64,000 nt of DNA from Borreliella mayonii (lineage in GTDB: Bacteria > Spirochaetota > Spirochaetia > Borreliales > Borreliaceae), in the NCBI RefSeq assembly GCF_001945665.1, contig NZ_CP015780.1:744001-808000 (forward strand). Reading direction: 5' to 3'. Shown piece by piece: positions 1 to 10,059 of this stretch. Position numbers and translations under genes: made by a program. The notes under the pieces are model-generated. The model was given only the letters and a program-made list of their open reading frames with translations, made no database searches and had not been told where the DNA came from. The stretch's first letter is position 1; each line of letters starts with the position of its first letter.

Positions 1-1348
1 AAAAGGCGGCATTGTTGTTGAGCAAACTATTTTAGAAATTATTCAAAGTAAAGTTCTTAATTCTAAGAAAAATTTGGAAGATTTTTTAGATGAAGGCAAA
101 TATGAGCTCTTTTTGAAAAGAGAAAAAACTCAAAACGATTTAGAAGAATCTCTTAAGGTCAAAATAAATGACTATATTAATTCTATTCCATCTAATACTT
201 ATAGAATTGTTTCTGATATGTTTGAGTTTTATTATGTTTTTAATAGTTTGGCGTTTTTTCCTTACAAATCTTTTTTTTCATTTTTCAATGTAGATCTTTT
301 AGATAATGCTGAAAATATTAGCATTGTTGACCTTGAGGTTGGATTTGGAACCAGCTTTTCAAGTGTTAGTAAGTATTTAAATTATTTTTTTGATATTTTG
401 TATACATTAAAAGATATTGAGATAGATGAAGATATTGTTAAAAGCATTATATCAAATTATTTTTTAATATCTGATGATATTAGTAATTCAGAGACAATTT
501 CAAGAGAAGATCATATGTCTAGAGTAGAATATGTATTGAAAAATGTTTTATCGATTTTATCTAAGATCGTTGGCTTGTCAAGAACTTTGCCTTATTTAGA
601 TGTTTTTAGAGTATATTGCAAAAATCCTGTTGCATCTCCTAAAAAATATGTACCTTTTTTTGATGTGAAAAATTTTTATGAGAACATTTTATTTTTAAAT
701 GTTATGGGTCAGGCTATTAAAAAGCGTGATAGCTCTTTAAAAGTTCTTGTAATTAAAGAAATAAAAAGCCTTGTTAGAGATCCTAGTGTAATTTTAAATT
801 TAAAGGGCGAGATTTTTAATGAATTAAATCTTAGTCATTATAGTTTTAAAAAGTTGTATTTTCTTAATGATTTTTTTAAAAACATATATGATGTTAGAAT
901 GATGGAAGTTTTAAGAACTATAAATAATGTCGTATTAATTAATAATCATGATTTGAGAAATATATATGTTGATATTGAAAATAATATTGCTGCTTTAAAA
1001 AAAGAAATTTATAATATTTACTTTGAGATTGATTATAAAAATGAAGAGTTTGAAAGGTATAAAAGAGAGAGTAAAATTGATGATCCTTATAAAGAAAGGA
1101 TTTTGAAGTGGTGTTTGAATGAATCGGTTTCTATTGATAAGGTTTCAAATAGATTTGTAGATTATTTTATTGAGCTTAAAAAGAGATGTTTAGCTCTGTT
1201 GGAAAATCATAATGTTTTTATTCGAAAATCTTTAACAGTTTCTTACAAATCAATGGTAAATGAAGATAAAAAAATTACATTAGCTGATGTTATTGGCAAT
1301 CTTTTAGAAATTATTAATCAAACACTTTTTATAGTCAGAAATTTATAA
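1..1348 (+). CDS. Conserved hypothetical protein, 5' end outside window
   Basis: The reading frame is open from base 2 through to the TAA at 1346-1348, so the true start lies upstream of the window; a TTG at 74 is in frame but has no ribosome binding site and is probably internal. The visible part (about 448 residues) is rich in Lys, Asn, Ile and Phe, has no clear signal peptide or membrane segment, and shows charged helical stretches near its C-terminus. I do not recognise a domain. It is followed after only 5 bases by a small membrane protein gene, so the two are probably co-transcribed. Confidence 0.75.
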   Translation, partial: KGGIVVEQTILEIIQSKVLNSKKNLEDFLDEGKYELFLKREKTQNDLEESLKVKINDYINSIPSNTYRIVSDMFEFYYVFNSLAFFPYKSFFSFFNVDLLDNAENISIVDLEVGFGTSFSSVSKYLNYFFDILYTLKDIEIDEDIVKSIISNYFLISDDISNSETISREDHMSRVEYVLKNVLSILSKIVGLSRTLPYLDVFRVYCKNPVASPKKYVPFFDVKNFYENILFLNVMGQAIKKRDSSLKVLVIKEIKSLVRDPSVILNLKGEIFNELNLSHYSFKKLYFLNDFFKNIYDVRMMEVLRTINNVVLINNHDLRNIYVDIENNIAALKKEIYNIYFEIDYKNEEFERYKRESKIDDPYKERILKWCLNESVSIDKVSNRFVDYFIELKKRCLALLENHNVFIRKSLTVSYKSMVNEDKKITLADVIGNLLEIINQTLFIVRNL

Positions 1349-1353
1349 ATTTC

Positions 1354-1677
1354 ATGAAGGCTTTTAAAGTAAAAAATCTAAGACGTTTTTCAAATTTTAT
1401 TAGAATCTTGGTTATTGTATTGTTTTTAAATTCTTTATTGAGTTTATTTGTGTTTTTGGCTGGTTCTTACAATATGTTCGTTTATAATTTTCAGAAATTT
1501 TATCTTGATCTTACTATTATTTTAAGTTCTGTTTCTTTTGGGCTTGAATCTACTAGGTTAATATTTTTTTATTTATTGAGAAATAAAAAAATTAATTATT
1601 ATTTAATTTTAATTTTTAGTTTTATGATTTTTTTTTGTGCTCTTGTTTTTAAAATTTTTCTTTCTGGCAACAAATAG
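1354..1677 (+). CDS. Small membrane protein, hypothetical
   Basis: A 107-residue protein starting at ATG 1354. Three hydrophobic stretches (about residues 17-39, 52-75 and 82-103) suggest three membrane spans, with a basic N-terminus (KAFKVKNLRRF) expected inside the cell. No Shine-Dalgarno sequence is visible; the gene begins 5 bases after the preceding stop and is likely translated by coupling. No family recognised. It is the last gene before the tRNA-Thr promoter. Confidence 0.6.
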   Translation: MKAFKVKNLRRFSNFIRILVIVLFLNSLLSLFVFLAGSYNMFVYNFQKFYLDLTIILSSVSFGLESTRLIFFYLLRNKKINYYLILIFSFMIFFCALVFKIFLSGNK

Positions 1678-1717
1678 GTTGATAGAAATATTGCATTAAT
1701 TATTTGTAATTATTCTA

Positions 1718-1746
1718 TTGACTAATGAATTTTATTTTTATAAACT
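1718..1746 (+). promoter_or_regulatory. Promoter for tRNA-Thr/tRNA-Tyr
   Basis: TTGACT at 1718-1723 is followed by 17 bases and TAAACT at 1741-1746 (an alternative -10, TATAAA at 1739-1744, would leave 15 bases). The predicted start would be just upstream of the tRNA-Thr 5' end at 1766. An 8-bp inverted repeat (TAAACTAA/TTAGTTTA, 1741-1748 and 1752-1759) overlaps the -10 and start region. Confidence 0.5.
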
Positions 1747-1765
1747 AACTATTAGTTTATTATTT

Positions 1766-1839
1766 GCCGACTTAGCTCAGCTGGCCAGAGCAGCGGTCTT
1801 GTAAACCGCAGGTCGTCGGTTCGACTCCGACAGTCGGCT
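1766..1839 (+). tRNA. tRNA-Thr (anticodon TGT)
   Basis: Complete cloverleaf: acceptor GCCGACT (1766-1772) pairs with AGTCGGC (1832-1838), with discriminator T at 1839. Anticodon stem GCGGT/ACCGC encloses loop CTTGTAA with anticodon TGT at 1800-1802. The T-loop TTCGACT is canonical. CCA is not encoded. Four bases separate it from tRNA-Tyr, so the two are probably processed from one transcript. Confidence 0.95.
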
Positions 1840-1843
1840 TTTA

Positions 1844-1925
1844 GGGGCGGTACCGAAGTGGTTAACCGGGGCAGACTGTAAATCTGTTGGCTTTGCCTAC
1901 GTGGGTTCGAATCCCACCCTCCCCA
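1844..1925 (+). tRNA. tRNA-Tyr (anticodon GTA)
   Basis: Class II tRNA with a long variable arm. Acceptor GGGGCGG (1844-1850) faces CCTCCCC (1918-1924) with discriminator A at 1925; the fifth pair is a C-U mismatch. Anticodon GTA lies at 1878-1880 in loop CTGTAAA; T-arm GTGGG-TTCGAAT-CCCAC is perfect. CCA is not encoded. Confidence 0.93.
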
Positions 1926-2060
1926 ATTTAGTAGAATTGTAAGTGTTGGCCTTTTTATAATTTTGATTGTGATCTTTTAAATGTGTTATATCGTTTCATT
2001 TTGCTTCTTATGCTTTTGTCTATTTAGAAAAGTTCTTATATTGGTTATAAAATATTATGC

Positions 2061-2093
2061 TAGCTATCAATTAAAAATTTTAATTGATAGCTA
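2061..2093. repeat. Perfect 16-bp inverted repeat, probable terminator
   Basis: Arms at 2061-2076 and 2078-2093 are exact reverse complements around a single A at 2077. The ends read TAGCTATC and GATAGCTA. It lies between tRNA-Tyr and mltG. The AT-rich inner stem and T-run in the second arm could terminate the tRNA transcript; the near-zero loop would also suit a protein-binding palindrome. Confidence 0.55.
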
Positions 2094-2135
2094 AAGTGTA
2101 ATTAGCAAAGACCTTTGTTTAGCTAGGAGATTTTT

Positions 2136-3167
2136 GTGCTTATTAAAATTGGTAAAGCATTTATTTTTTTCTTCTTTTTAGGATCTGTTTTGTCTATTTT
2201 TATATATTTTTTAAATTTATCTTCTTTGGCAAATGGCTTGGCTTATGAATTTAATGTTGAGAAAGGTTGGGGAGTTAAAAAAATAGCTAAAGAATTGAAA
2301 AAACGAAAATTAATTAAATCCGAACTGCTTCTTGTTTTTATTTCATATATTTTTGGTAGTGACAAACAATTTAAAGAGGGAAGATATTTAATTAATGGTG
2401 ATTTTTCTACATTTGAAATATATAAAGAGTTTTTAAAGGGATCTTCTAATGTAAATATTGATGTTACAATACCCGAAGGATATACTAGCAGAAGAATTGC
2501 TTTTAAGCTTAAGGAATTTTCTGTTATTGATGATGTTCAAGATTTTATTTTTTTAATCAACAAAAAATCATTTATTTATGAGCTTGGCCTTGATTACGAC
2601 TCTCTTGAAGGATTTTTATTCCCAGATACTTATAAATTTTATAAAGGTATAGAAATAAAGAATGTGGTTCGTATGTTTGTTGATAATTTTTTAAACAAGC
2701 TTAAATCTATAGGTGTTGTTCTTAGTGATTATTCAAGTAAAGAGCTTTACAATAGGGTAATAATAGCATCTATTGTTGAACGTGAGTATAGGGTTAAAAG
2801 TGAGGCCTCAATAATGTCTTCGGTTTTTTATAATAGAATAAAATCTGGTATGGCATTACAATCTTGTGCTACTATTGAATATGTTATTACAGAGGAGCTA
2901 GGACGAAGCCATCCTAAGAGAATTTATTTTTCAGATTTAGAGATAAATTCTCCTTATAACACATATATTAATAAAGGATATCCTCCTACTCCAATTTCAA
3001 ATGCCGGTATTATTTCCCTGCAAGCAGCTTTTTTCCCAAAAAATACGCAATATTTATTTTTTGTGGTAAAAGACTCTAAGTTAGGCACACATCAATTTTC
3101 GTCAGATTATTCTTCACATCTTTTAGGGGCAAAAGATTATATTAAAAATTTTATTACTAAGGATTAA
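2136..3167 (+). CDS. mltG: Endolytic murein transglycosylase MltG (YceG family)
   Basis: A 343-residue inner-membrane enzyme that cuts nascent glycan strands and sets their length. One N-terminal membrane span (about residues 8-30) precedes a LysM-like segment and the YceG catalytic domain. The family hallmark ASIVERE near residues 211-217 carries the catalytic Glu, and the C-terminal block with YPPTPISNAG and AAFFP is typical. The GTG start at 2136 is supported by AGGAGA at 2125-2130, five bases upstream. The stop is 5 bases before dnaG, so it heads an mltG-dnaG-rpoD unit. Length and motifs fit the family; confidence is high. Confidence 0.93.
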   Translation: MLIKIGKAFIFFFFLGSVLSIFIYFLNLSSLANGLAYEFNVEKGWGVKKIAKELKKRKLIKSELLLVFISYIFGSDKQFKEGRYLINGDFSTFEIYKEFLKGSSNVNIDVTIPEGYTSRRIAFKLKEFSVIDDVQDFIFLINKKSFIYELGLDYDSLEGFLFPDTYKFYKGIEIKNVVRMFVDNFLNKLKSIGVVLSDYSSKELYNRVIIASIVEREYRVKSEASIMSSVFYNRIKSGMALQSCATIEYVITEELGRSHPKRIYFSDLEINSPYNTYINKGYPPTPISNAGIISLQAAFFPKNTQYLFFVVKDSKLGTHQFSSDYSSHLLGAKDYIKNFITKD

Positions 3168-3172
3168 GAAGT

Positions 3173-4954
3173 ATGAATTACTTACAAACGGCAGCTTCAA
3201 TTAAAAGTAAATTTGATATTGTAGCTATTGTAGAGCATTATATTAAGCTTGTTAAATCGGGATCTACTTACAAAGGTCTTTGTCCTTTTCATGCTGAGAG
3301 AACTCCCTCTTTTTTTGTAAATCCTTTGCAAGGATATTTTTATTGTTTTGGATGCAAAAAGAGTGGGGATGTTATTGGATTTTTAATGGATATGGAAAAA
3401 ATCAATTACAATGATGCTCTTAAGATTTTATGTGAAAAATCTGGTATTTGTTATGATGATTTAAAAATAAGTAGAGAAAGTGAAAAAAAAAATGAAAATA
3501 AAGATATAGTTTCAAGAATTTACTTTTTGAATTCTAGATTAATTAATACCATTAAATTTTTTTTGAATAAAAACAAAAAAGCTTTAGATTATGTTTTAAA
3601 GAGTAGAGCAATATCTAAGGAAGTCGTTGATTTATTTGAACTTGGTTATTTGCCATTTAGTGTTAAAAATGGTTTAGAGCTTTATGATTTTTTAGTTTCA
3701 AAAGGATACTCTTTTGAAATACTTAGAAAAAGTGGCTTATTTTCAAAAACAAACCCCAAAGCTTCTATTTTATCTCAAAGATTAATTTTTCCAATTAAAG
3801 ATTTTAAAGGAAATGTTGTTGGTTTTGGGGGTCGAGATTTAGATGGGAGAGGTTCTAAGTATATTAATTTAAGTGAAACTGAAGTTTTTAAAAAAAAGGA
3901 GCTTCTTTATGGATTTTATGAGGGGTTTGATGAGATTAAATCTGCAAAATCAGTTATATTGGTAGAAGGATATATAGATGTTCTTGCTTTTTTTACATCT
4001 GGGATTAAGAGAGCTGTATCTACTCTTGGCACTGCTTTTTCAAAAGAACATCTGGCTTTGATTCAAAGATATGCTGATGAGATAATATTTTCTTTTGACG
4101 GGGATGATGCTGGACTTTCTGCAACTTTAAAAGCTTATCAAATTTGTTTGCCATTTAATATCAATGTTAGTGTTGTTAGAATGGATTTTGGTCGTGATCC
4201 TGCGGATGTTCTTAAAAGTGAGGGTGTAGGCTCTTTGCAAAAAATTTTAAATAATAGATGTGATGCTTTTGAATATCTTTTAGATGCTTATTTTAGCAAA
4301 TATGATTTAAATAAAACTGTAGATTTGAATGCCATGATTAATTTATTTTTAAATTTGATAAATTTATCAAAAGTGGATACTCAGAAAAAAATTTTTTTAG
4401 ATAAGCTAAGCAATAAACTTGGTATTGGTGTGACAACTTTATTAAAAGATTATTATAGAATAAAAGAAAGATTTGTAGTTGACAATAGTAAAAGAAATTT
4501 GTATGCTCATAATGATGATTCTTATGAGAGGTATCTAATAGTAGCTTTGTTGAAAAATTTTAGTTATTTTAGTATAGTAAGGCGCAATATTATTGATAGT
4601 GATTTAATTAATATCGATGCCAGAAAAATTTTTATGTGCTTTGAGAATTTATTTGAAAATAATAAAGATTTTTCATTAATGGATTTAAAAAAAAAATTAA
4701 AGGATACCTATAAAGTTAGTGAATTTTTTTTTGAAGAAATTTTAAATTCTGAATTTGAAGTGGATAATGAGATGCTCGTTCATATTTTACTTGCAATCAA
4801 GAGAAGAAAATTGGATTCTCGTGTTTTGCTTTGCAAAAAAAGATGTGATGGGGACTCTTTGGTAGATGCTAGGATTCAAATAAATGAGTTAATGTTTTTA
4901 AATATGCAGAGAAAAAATTTAAAAATCTACATAAACGATATTCCAGGGAGTTAG
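3173..4954 (+). CDS. dnaG: DNA primase
   Basis: Synthesises RNA primers at the replication fork. The 593-residue protein has the CHC2 zinc finger near residues 37-62 (CPFH, then CFGC), the DnaG catalytic core, and a Toprim domain (VEGYIDV, then FSFDGDDAG with the metal-binding acidic residues). The C-terminal third, which would bind DnaB helicase, is poorly conserved and rich in Lys, Asp and Leu. The ATG at 3173 follows mltG by 5 bases, and the TAG stop is 3 bases before the rpoD start. The dnaG-rpoD order matches the classical macromolecular synthesis operon without rpsU. Confidence 0.96.
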   Translation: MNYLQTAASIKSKFDIVAIVEHYIKLVKSGSTYKGLCPFHAERTPSFFVNPLQGYFYCFGCKKSGDVIGFLMDMEKINYNDALKILCEKSGICYDDLKISRESEKKNENKDIVSRIYFLNSRLINTIKFFLNKNKKALDYVLKSRAISKEVVDLFELGYLPFSVKNGLELYDFLVSKGYSFEILRKSGLFSKTNPKASILSQRLIFPIKDFKGNVVGFGGRDLDGRGSKYINLSETEVFKKKELLYGFYEGFDEIKSAKSVILVEGYIDVLAFFTSGIKRAVSTLGTAFSKEHLALIQRYADEIIFSFDGDDAGLSATLKAYQICLPFNINVSVVRMDFGRDPADVLKSEGVGSLQKILNNRCDAFEYLLDAYFSKYDLNKTVDLNAMINLFLNLINLSKVDTQKKIFLDKLSNKLGIGVTTLLKDYYRIKERFVVDNSKRNLYAHNDDSYERYLIVALLKNFSYFSIVRRNIIDSDLINIDARKIFMCFENLFENNKDFSLMDLKKKLKDTYKVSEFFFEEILNSEFEVDNEMLVHILLAIKRRKLDSRVLLCKKRCDGDSLVDARIQINELMFLNMQRKNLKIYINDIPGS

Positions 4955-4957
4955 GTT

Positions 4958-6853
4958 TTGTCGGATTTTGAAAAGAAATATTCGAAGCTGGTAGAGGGTA
5001 TTATTACTCATTTGGGAGATAAAAAATCTCTTAGTTTTGGTGAATTATCAAATTTGCTTCCCGATGACATATTAGAACCAGAGATTCTTGATTGTATTTG
5101 CTCGATGCTTGAGGATAGGGGAATAAGATTGGTTAATAAAATTTCTGAATTAGATCTGGTTGGCAGCGAAGATGGAAATGATGAAGAGGAAGAGGTTGAA
5201 ATTGAATCTGATAGAAATTTTATGATTTTAGATGATGGTTTTCAAAGCGATGAAGAAGATATTGATATTGATGTTAAGCTGGATGATTGTGATGAAGAAG
5301 ATATTTCTGTTAAAGATGATTTAGGTTCAGGGTATATTAAAAGCAATGTTTTGAAAGATAGTCACTCAGAAGATCCAATTAAGCTTTATTTAAAGGAAAT
5401 AGGAAAAGAATTTTTATTAACAGGAAATCAAGAAGTTGAACTTGCAAAGCAAATGGATTCTGGGGAGAGTATAATTGAGAATATTCTTAAGAATGAAGGG
5501 CTTGTTATAGAAAATTATTATAATCTTGTAAATACTATTTACTCAAGAATGGAAAGGGAAGAGTTTTTTAAAAGAGAAAAAGATAAGGACAAAGAGAGTA
5601 GCCCAGATTATTATAATAAAAAAAAAAGAATTGCCTCTTTTTATAAAATTCCTTTAAAGCCAATTCAAGATCGTTTAATAAGTTATGTAGATAATAAGCA
5701 TAGGGTATATGAGCTTGGGGGGGATATTTTTGAAAAGAATTTAAAAAATGAAAGATTAGCTCTAAAAGAGCTTTTAAGAGACATCCCTTTGTATCAAGAT
5801 GAACTAAGGATTTTTTCAGATGATTATATTGATTCTGCTAACAAAATAAAGGATTTGCAAAGACAGCAAAGAATAATTCTAAGCAGGTTAAAAATTGAAA
5901 AAATAAGAGACTTGAGGGTGCTTGGAAGAGATTTGACTATTACTGAAAAAAAAATAGAGATAGAAAAATCTCTCAAACTTAAAGAAGATGCTATTAAAGA
6001 ACAGATTACAGAGGCTCAGCTTGCTCAAAAAGAACTTGAGAGAATTGAGATGTATTATGAATATCCAACAGATAAAATAATAAGCATGTCAGAAGAGATC
6101 GCTAAAGGGAAACAAATGATGCAGCACGCTAAAGATCAGTTGATTAAAGCTAATTTAAGGCTTGTTGTAAGTATTGCTAAAAAATATGCAAACAGAGGTC
6201 TTCATTTTTTTGATCTTGTTCAAGAAGGCAATATTGGATTGATTAAAGCTGTTGAAAAGTTCGAATATAAGAGGGGTTTTAAGTTTTCAACTTATGCTAC
6301 TTGGTGGATTAGACAGGCTATAACAAGATCTATTTCTGATCAAGCTCGCACAATTAGAGTTCCTGTGCATATGATTGAACAAATAAATAGGCTTAATAGA
6401 GAAACTAGATATTTAATTCAAGTTTTAGGGAAAGATCCCACAGATGAAGAGCTTTCAGACAGACTTGGATGGGAGCTTAAAAAGGTTAAAACTGTAAAAA
6501 GTGTTTCAAGAGAGCCTGTTTCTCTTGAAACACCAATTGGAGAAGAAGAAGATTCTGTTCTTAGCGATTTTATTGAGGATAAGGCAATAAAAAATCCTGC
6601 AAATCACACATCCTTTGTAGTTTTGCAAGATCAAATAAGAGCAATTCTTGGAACTCTTCCTGAAAGAGAACAAGAAGTTGTAAAAATGAGATTTGGACTT
6701 GAAGATGGCTATTCTTTAACTCTTGAAGAGGTTGGACTTCATTTTAATGTTACAAGAGAAAGAATTAGGCAAATTGAATCTAAAGCATTAAGGCGGCTTA
6801 AAAATCCCAAAAAAACTCAAAAATTAAAAGATTATCTTGAAGATTTAAATTGA
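4958..6853 (+). CDS. rpoD: RNA polymerase sigma-70 factor
   Basis: The housekeeping sigma factor, 631 residues. After region 1.1 comes an unusually acidic linker (about residues 65-125, rich in Asp and Glu), then region 1.2 starting [11 protein letters not shown], the lineage-variable insert, region 2 with [18 protein letters not shown] and the -10 recognition helix [12 protein letters not shown], region 3, and region 4 with a helix-turn-helix [17 protein letters not shown]. It starts at TTG 4958, preceded by GGGAG at 4946-4950. Its start is 3 bases after dnaG, so translation is probably coupled. This is the vegetative counterpart to the RpoN-RpoS branch controlled by Rrp2 at the other end of the window. 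Confidence 0.96.
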   Translation: MSDFEKKYSKLVEGIITHLGDKKSLSFGELSNLLPDDILEPEILDCICSMLEDRGIRLVNKISELDLVGSEDGNDEEEEVEIESDRNFMILDDGFQSDEEDIDIDVKLDDCDEEDISVKDDLGSGYIKSNVLKDSHSEDPIKLYLKEIGKEFLLTGNQEVELAKQMDSGESIIENILKNEGLVIENYYNLVNTIYSRMEREEFFKREKDKDKESSPDYYNKKKRIASFYKIPLKPIQDRLISYVDNKHRVYELGGDIFEKNLKNERLALKELLRDIPLYQDELRIFSDDYIDSANKIKDLQRQQRIILSRLKIEKIRDLRVLGRDLTITEKKIEIEKSLKLKEDAIKEQITEAQLAQKELERIEMYYEYPTDKIISMSEEIAKGKQMMQHAKDQLIKANLRLVVSIAKKYANRGLHFFDLVQEGNIGLIKAVEKFEYKRGFKFSTYATWWIRQAITRSISDQARTIRVPVHMIEQINRLNRETRYLIQVLGKDPTDEELSDRLGWELKKVKTVKSVSREPVSLETPIGEEEDSVLSDFIEDKAIKNPANHTSFVVLQDQIRAILGTLPEREQEVVKMRFGLEDGYSLTLEEVGLHFNVTRERIRQIESKALRRLKNPKKTQKLKDYLEDLN

Positions 6854-6865
6854 ACAGGAGGATTG

Positions 6866-7624
6866 ATGGAAAATAATATTGATACATTAAAAAAACTTGA
6901 AGTTATATATAAGTCTAAGTTTGAGCTTGAAGAAAGGCGAAAAAGTATTCCCAAGTATTTGGAGACGAAAAAAAATCAGATTGAAGAATTATCAAAAGTT
7001 CTTGTTGATTTGCAACAAAAGTTTAAGGAATATCAAAAAGAAGACTCTGCTTTAAAGTTAGATATTCAAGATATTAATTCAAGAAAGAGCAAGGCAGAAG
7101 AGAAAATTGATAGCATTAAAACGCAAAGAGAATATGAAGCTCTTGAAAAAGAACTTCAGGTTATTATTGACGATGAAGTTACAATTAGAAAAAAGATGAC
7201 ACATGTTAATGGGCTTAAAACTAAAATAGAAAAGGAAATATTAGATGTCAACGAGAAGCATAGCAAAGAAGAAGAATGTTTTAGGGCTGAAAGTAGTAGT
7301 TTTGAGTTAGAGCTTTTAGAAATTCAAAATAAACTTTTAGAAATAGAAAGAGAAGAGTTAAATTGTTCTTCTAAAATGAATGAAGATTTTTTGTTTAAAT
7401 TTCAAAGAATAATAAGAAATAAATCAAATGGAGTTGTGCCTTTGATTAATAATGTTTGTAAAGGTTGCCATATGATACTTCCTGTTGAATTTGCAAATAA
7501 AGTAAGACGTGAGCCCAACGATATTAAATTTTGTCCTTATTGCAGTAGAATACTTTATTATCAGGATAAAATTAGAATAAGTGATGAAATAATTCCTGGT
7601 AGTTTAGCAGACCTTGTTGAATAA
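6866..7624 (+). CDS. Coiled-coil protein with C4 zinc ribbon (CdsZ/DUF164 type)
   Basis: A 252-residue protein: residues about 8-165 are a long charged coiled coil, followed by a C-terminal zinc ribbon with two CxxC pairs (CKGC and CPYC). This is the architecture of the DUF164 family, including chlamydial CT398/CdsZ, which has been linked to sigma-54 and secretion components; the role here is not known. I chose ATG 6866 over the in-frame TTG 6863 because the AGGAGG at 6856-6861 is 4 bases before the ATG but only 1 base before the TTG. It follows rpoD by 12 bases and precedes rnpB. Confidence 0.82.
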   Translation: MENNIDTLKKLEVIYKSKFELEERRKSIPKYLETKKNQIEELSKVLVDLQQKFKEYQKEDSALKLDIQDINSRKSKAEEKIDSIKTQREYEALEKELQVIIDDEVTIRKKMTHVNGLKTKIEKEILDVNEKHSKEEECFRAESSSFELELLEIQNKLLEIEREELNCSSKMNEDFLFKFQRIIRNKSNGVVPLINNVCKGCHMILPVEFANKVRREPNDIKFCPYCSRILYYQDKIRISDEIIPGSLADLVE

Positions 7625-7651
7625 AATTTATTAATTTGATAATTTTTATTT

Positions 7652-7998
7652 AAGCTGACAGTCAGTCATCGCTTAGTTTTATAATAATTAAAGCTTAAGA
7701 GGAAAGTCCGAGCTCCAATAAGAACATAATGCTAGGTAATGCCTAGGGGTTTTAAACCTAAGAAAGTGTCGCAGAAAATTACCGCCGTAAAAGGTAAGGG
7801 TGAAAAGGTGAGGTAAGAGCTCACCGCTTATTTAGTAATAAATATGGCAAGATAAACCTCATTAGGAGCAAGATCAAGTATGTAAGCACTCTTTGTTCTT
7901 GAGGATATGCTTACGGGTAGATCGCATGATTTTTTTAGCGATAAAAAAACAAGAGAGATGATGGCATAGTACAGAACTCGGCTTATGGGTGTCAGCTT
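7652..7998 (+). ncRNA. rnpB: RNase P RNA (bacterial type A)
   Basis: The catalytic RNA that trims tRNA 5' ends. The universally conserved GAGGAAAGTCCG is at 7699-7710 and ACAGAACTCGGCTTA at 7971-7985. The P1 helix closes the molecule: AAGCTGAC at 7652-7659 pairs with GTCAGCTT at 7991-7998, and could be one pair longer on each side. Length is about 347 nt. It lies alone between the zinc ribbon gene and the TPR gene; no clear promoter or terminator is visible, so it may be processed from a longer transcript. This accounts for the gene-free stretch 7625-8027. Confidence 0.95.
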
Positions 7999-8027
7999 AA
8001 TTTTATTAGCCTAAAAGAGAGTTTTAA

Positions 8028-8996
8028 ATGGAAATAAGATATTTAAGATATATTTTTTACTCATTTATGATTTTCATTTTTATTTTTTTAATTTATTATA
8101 TTTTATCCTATTTTAAATCTTTTTCTAGTTCTTATTTAAAAGCAGGTCCAACAGAGGTCGATTTACTTTTACTGTGGGATAAAAAAGAATATAAAGAAAT
8201 AATAGATTATGCTGAGAATGATATTAAAAATCATAGATTTGATTTTAATTTAAATTTGCTTTTGGGATTTTCATATTTTTATTATTCTTTAATAGTAAAT
8301 GAAGGATATTTAAAAGGAGAATTTCTAGATAAATCCATAGAAAGATTAAGATTTTTAATTTCTATAAATGACGGAGTCTCCATAAGCCCTTTGTATTATA
8401 TATTAGGAAAGGCATATTCTCATAAAGGAGAGTTTTATAGTGAGCTTGCTGTAAAATTTTTAAAGAAGGCTTTAAGTACTGATAATTTTGATTTCATGAA
8501 CATTAAAGAAGATATTTTTGAATATTTGGGATATTCGTACCAGCTTTTAAGAGATTACAAGTCTAGTTTAAAGTTTTTTGAAAAAGCTTATAATGAAAAT
8601 AAATCTGATTTAGTGCTTTGGAGTTTGGCTTATGTTAATTATAAGTTGAATGATATAAACAAAAGCATTGAGTATATAAAAAAAATAATAGAAGAAGAGA
8701 AAAGAAAATTGTCAAAGGGTGAGAAAACGGATGAAAATTTAATTCAAAAGGTATATTTGCTTTATGGAGATATTCTATTAGATAAAGGCGATTATGATAA
8801 TGCTTTTAATTACTATAATAAAGTTCTAGAAATTAATAGTTCAAATTCTAGCGTTTATGTTAAAATAGGAGATATATATAGAAAGAAAGATAAAAATTAT
8901 CCTAAAGCTAGAAAATACTGGAGAGAAGCTCTCAATCTTAATCCTTATTTAGAAGCAGCAAGAGAGAGACTTGGAATTACTTTGGAAGACTTTTAG
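8028..8996 (+). CDS. TPR-repeat membrane-anchored protein
   Basis: A 322-residue protein with one N-terminal membrane span (about residues 9-30) and tetratricopeptide repeats: [43 protein letters not shown] and a clear C-terminal pair ([38 protein letters not shown]). TPRs are protein-interaction scaffolds. The start is ATG 8028 with AAGAGA upstream. It ends 10 bases before mreB, which suggests it is part of or assembles with the elongation complex; that role is inferred from position only. Confidence 0.8.
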   Translation: MEIRYLRYIFYSFMIFIFIFLIYYILSYFKSFSSSYLKAGPTEVDLLLLWDKKEYKEIIDYAENDIKNHRFDFNLNLLLGFSYFYYSLIVNEGYLKGEFLDKSIERLRFLISINDGVSISPLYYILGKAYSHKGEFYSELAVKFLKKALSTDNFDFMNIKEDIFEYLGYSYQLLRDYKSSLKFFEKAYNENKSDLVLWSLAYVNYKLNDINKSIEYIKKIIEEEKRKLSKGEKTDENLIQKVYLLYGDILLDKGDYDNAFNYYNKVLEINSSNSSVYVKIGDIYRKKDKNYPKARKYWREALNLNPYLEAARERLGITLEDF

Positions 8997-9006
8997 GGAG
9001 GTTGAT

Positions 9007-10056
9007 TTGAATTTGTTTAAGTCTTTTTTGATAGATATTGGCATTGATCTTGGAACATGTAATACATTGGTTTATATTAAAGATTATGGCGTGGTTATGA
9101 GTGAGCCTTCTGTTGTTGCAATAGATATTACCAAAGGTAATAAAGTTGTTGCAGTTGGCAGAAATGCTAAAAAAATGCTTTGGAAAACTCCAGAGAATAT
9201 TAAAGCTGTGCGACCTCTTAGAGATGGAGTTATTGCTGACATTGAGAATACAGAGAAGATGATTAAATATTTTATTAATCAAATTTTTTCTCGTAAAAAA
9301 TTGTTTTTTAAGCCAAGAATGGTAATAGGTGTTCCTACTTGTATTACAGAGGTTGAGCGAAGAGCTGTAAAAGAGAGTGCAATGAATGCTGGTGCAAGAG
9401 AAGTTAAGGTGATAGAAGAATCTCTTGCAGCTGCTATTGGATCTGATATTCCTATTTTTGAACCTACAGGTCACATGGTGTGTGACATTGGAGGTGGAAC
9501 TACAGAAATATCGGTTATTTCTCTCGGCGGAATGGTTGTAAGTAGGGCAATTAGGACTGGTGGGGATGAATTTGATGAGAGTATAATAAAATATATGAGA
9601 AATTCTCACAATATTATAATTGGTCAACAGACAGCAGAAAAATTGAAAATTAAGATAGGAAATGTATATCCTGATATTCAAAATTTAAGGGTAGAAAAAA
9701 TAGATATTAAGGGTACAGATGCTGTAACTGGTCTTCCTAGAAAGCAACTTGTTGATTCTATGGAAGTAAGAGAGTCTTTACAAGAGCCTATAAATGTTGT
9801 TGTGGATGAAGTTAAGCGTACTCTTGGTGCAACGCCCCCAGAGCTTGCTACAGACATTGTTGAGCGTGGCATAATTTTGACAGGAGGAGGAGCTCTTCTT
9901 AAGGGTTTAAATAGGCTTCTTTCGAAAGAGACTGGAGTTCCTGTTTATGTTGCAGATAATCCGCTTCTCTCTGTGGCTGTTGGTGCCGGATTATTTTATG
10001 ATTATGCCAATAGAATAGATATTAGCAAGAATATTTACAGTTTTATCAATGAATAA
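9007..10056 (+). CDS. mreB: Rod-shape actin MreB
   Basis: The cytoskeletal ATPase that guides lateral wall synthesis. The actin-fold signatures are clear: phosphate 1 ([15 protein letters not shown] near the N-terminus), the connecting block with VVGVP-like [16 protein letters not shown], phosphate 2 ([18 protein letters not shown]), and the adenosine motif ([12 protein letters not shown]). I place the start at TTG 9007 (349 residues) because GGGAGG at 8996-9001 is 5 bases upstream; an in-frame TTG at 8971 lies inside the TPR gene without a binding site. First of five tightly spaced elongasome genes. Confidence 0.95.
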   Translation: MNLFKSFLIDIGIDLGTCNTLVYIKDYGVVMSEPSVVAIDITKGNKVVAVGRNAKKMLWKTPENIKAVRPLRDGVIADIENTEKMIKYFINQIFSRKKLFFKPRMVIGVPTCITEVERRAVKESAMNAGAREVKVIEESLAAAIGSDIPIFEPTGHMVCDIGGGTTEISVISLGGMVVSRAIRTGGDEFDESIIKYMRNSHNIIIGQQTAEKLKIKIGNVYPDIQNLRVEKIDIKGTDAVTGLPRKQLVDSMEVRESLQEPINVVVDEVKRTLGATPPELATDIVERGIILTGGGALLKGLNRLLSKETGVPVYVADNPLLSVAVGAGLFYDYANRIDISKNIYSFINE

Positions 10057-10059
10057 GTT

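Noticed and set aside
8977..9681. Long minus-strand open frame across mreB
   Set aside because: It runs opposite to an unmistakable mreB, its translation has no domain and is rich in Asn, Ser, Cys and Ile typical of an antisense reading, and it has no binding site.
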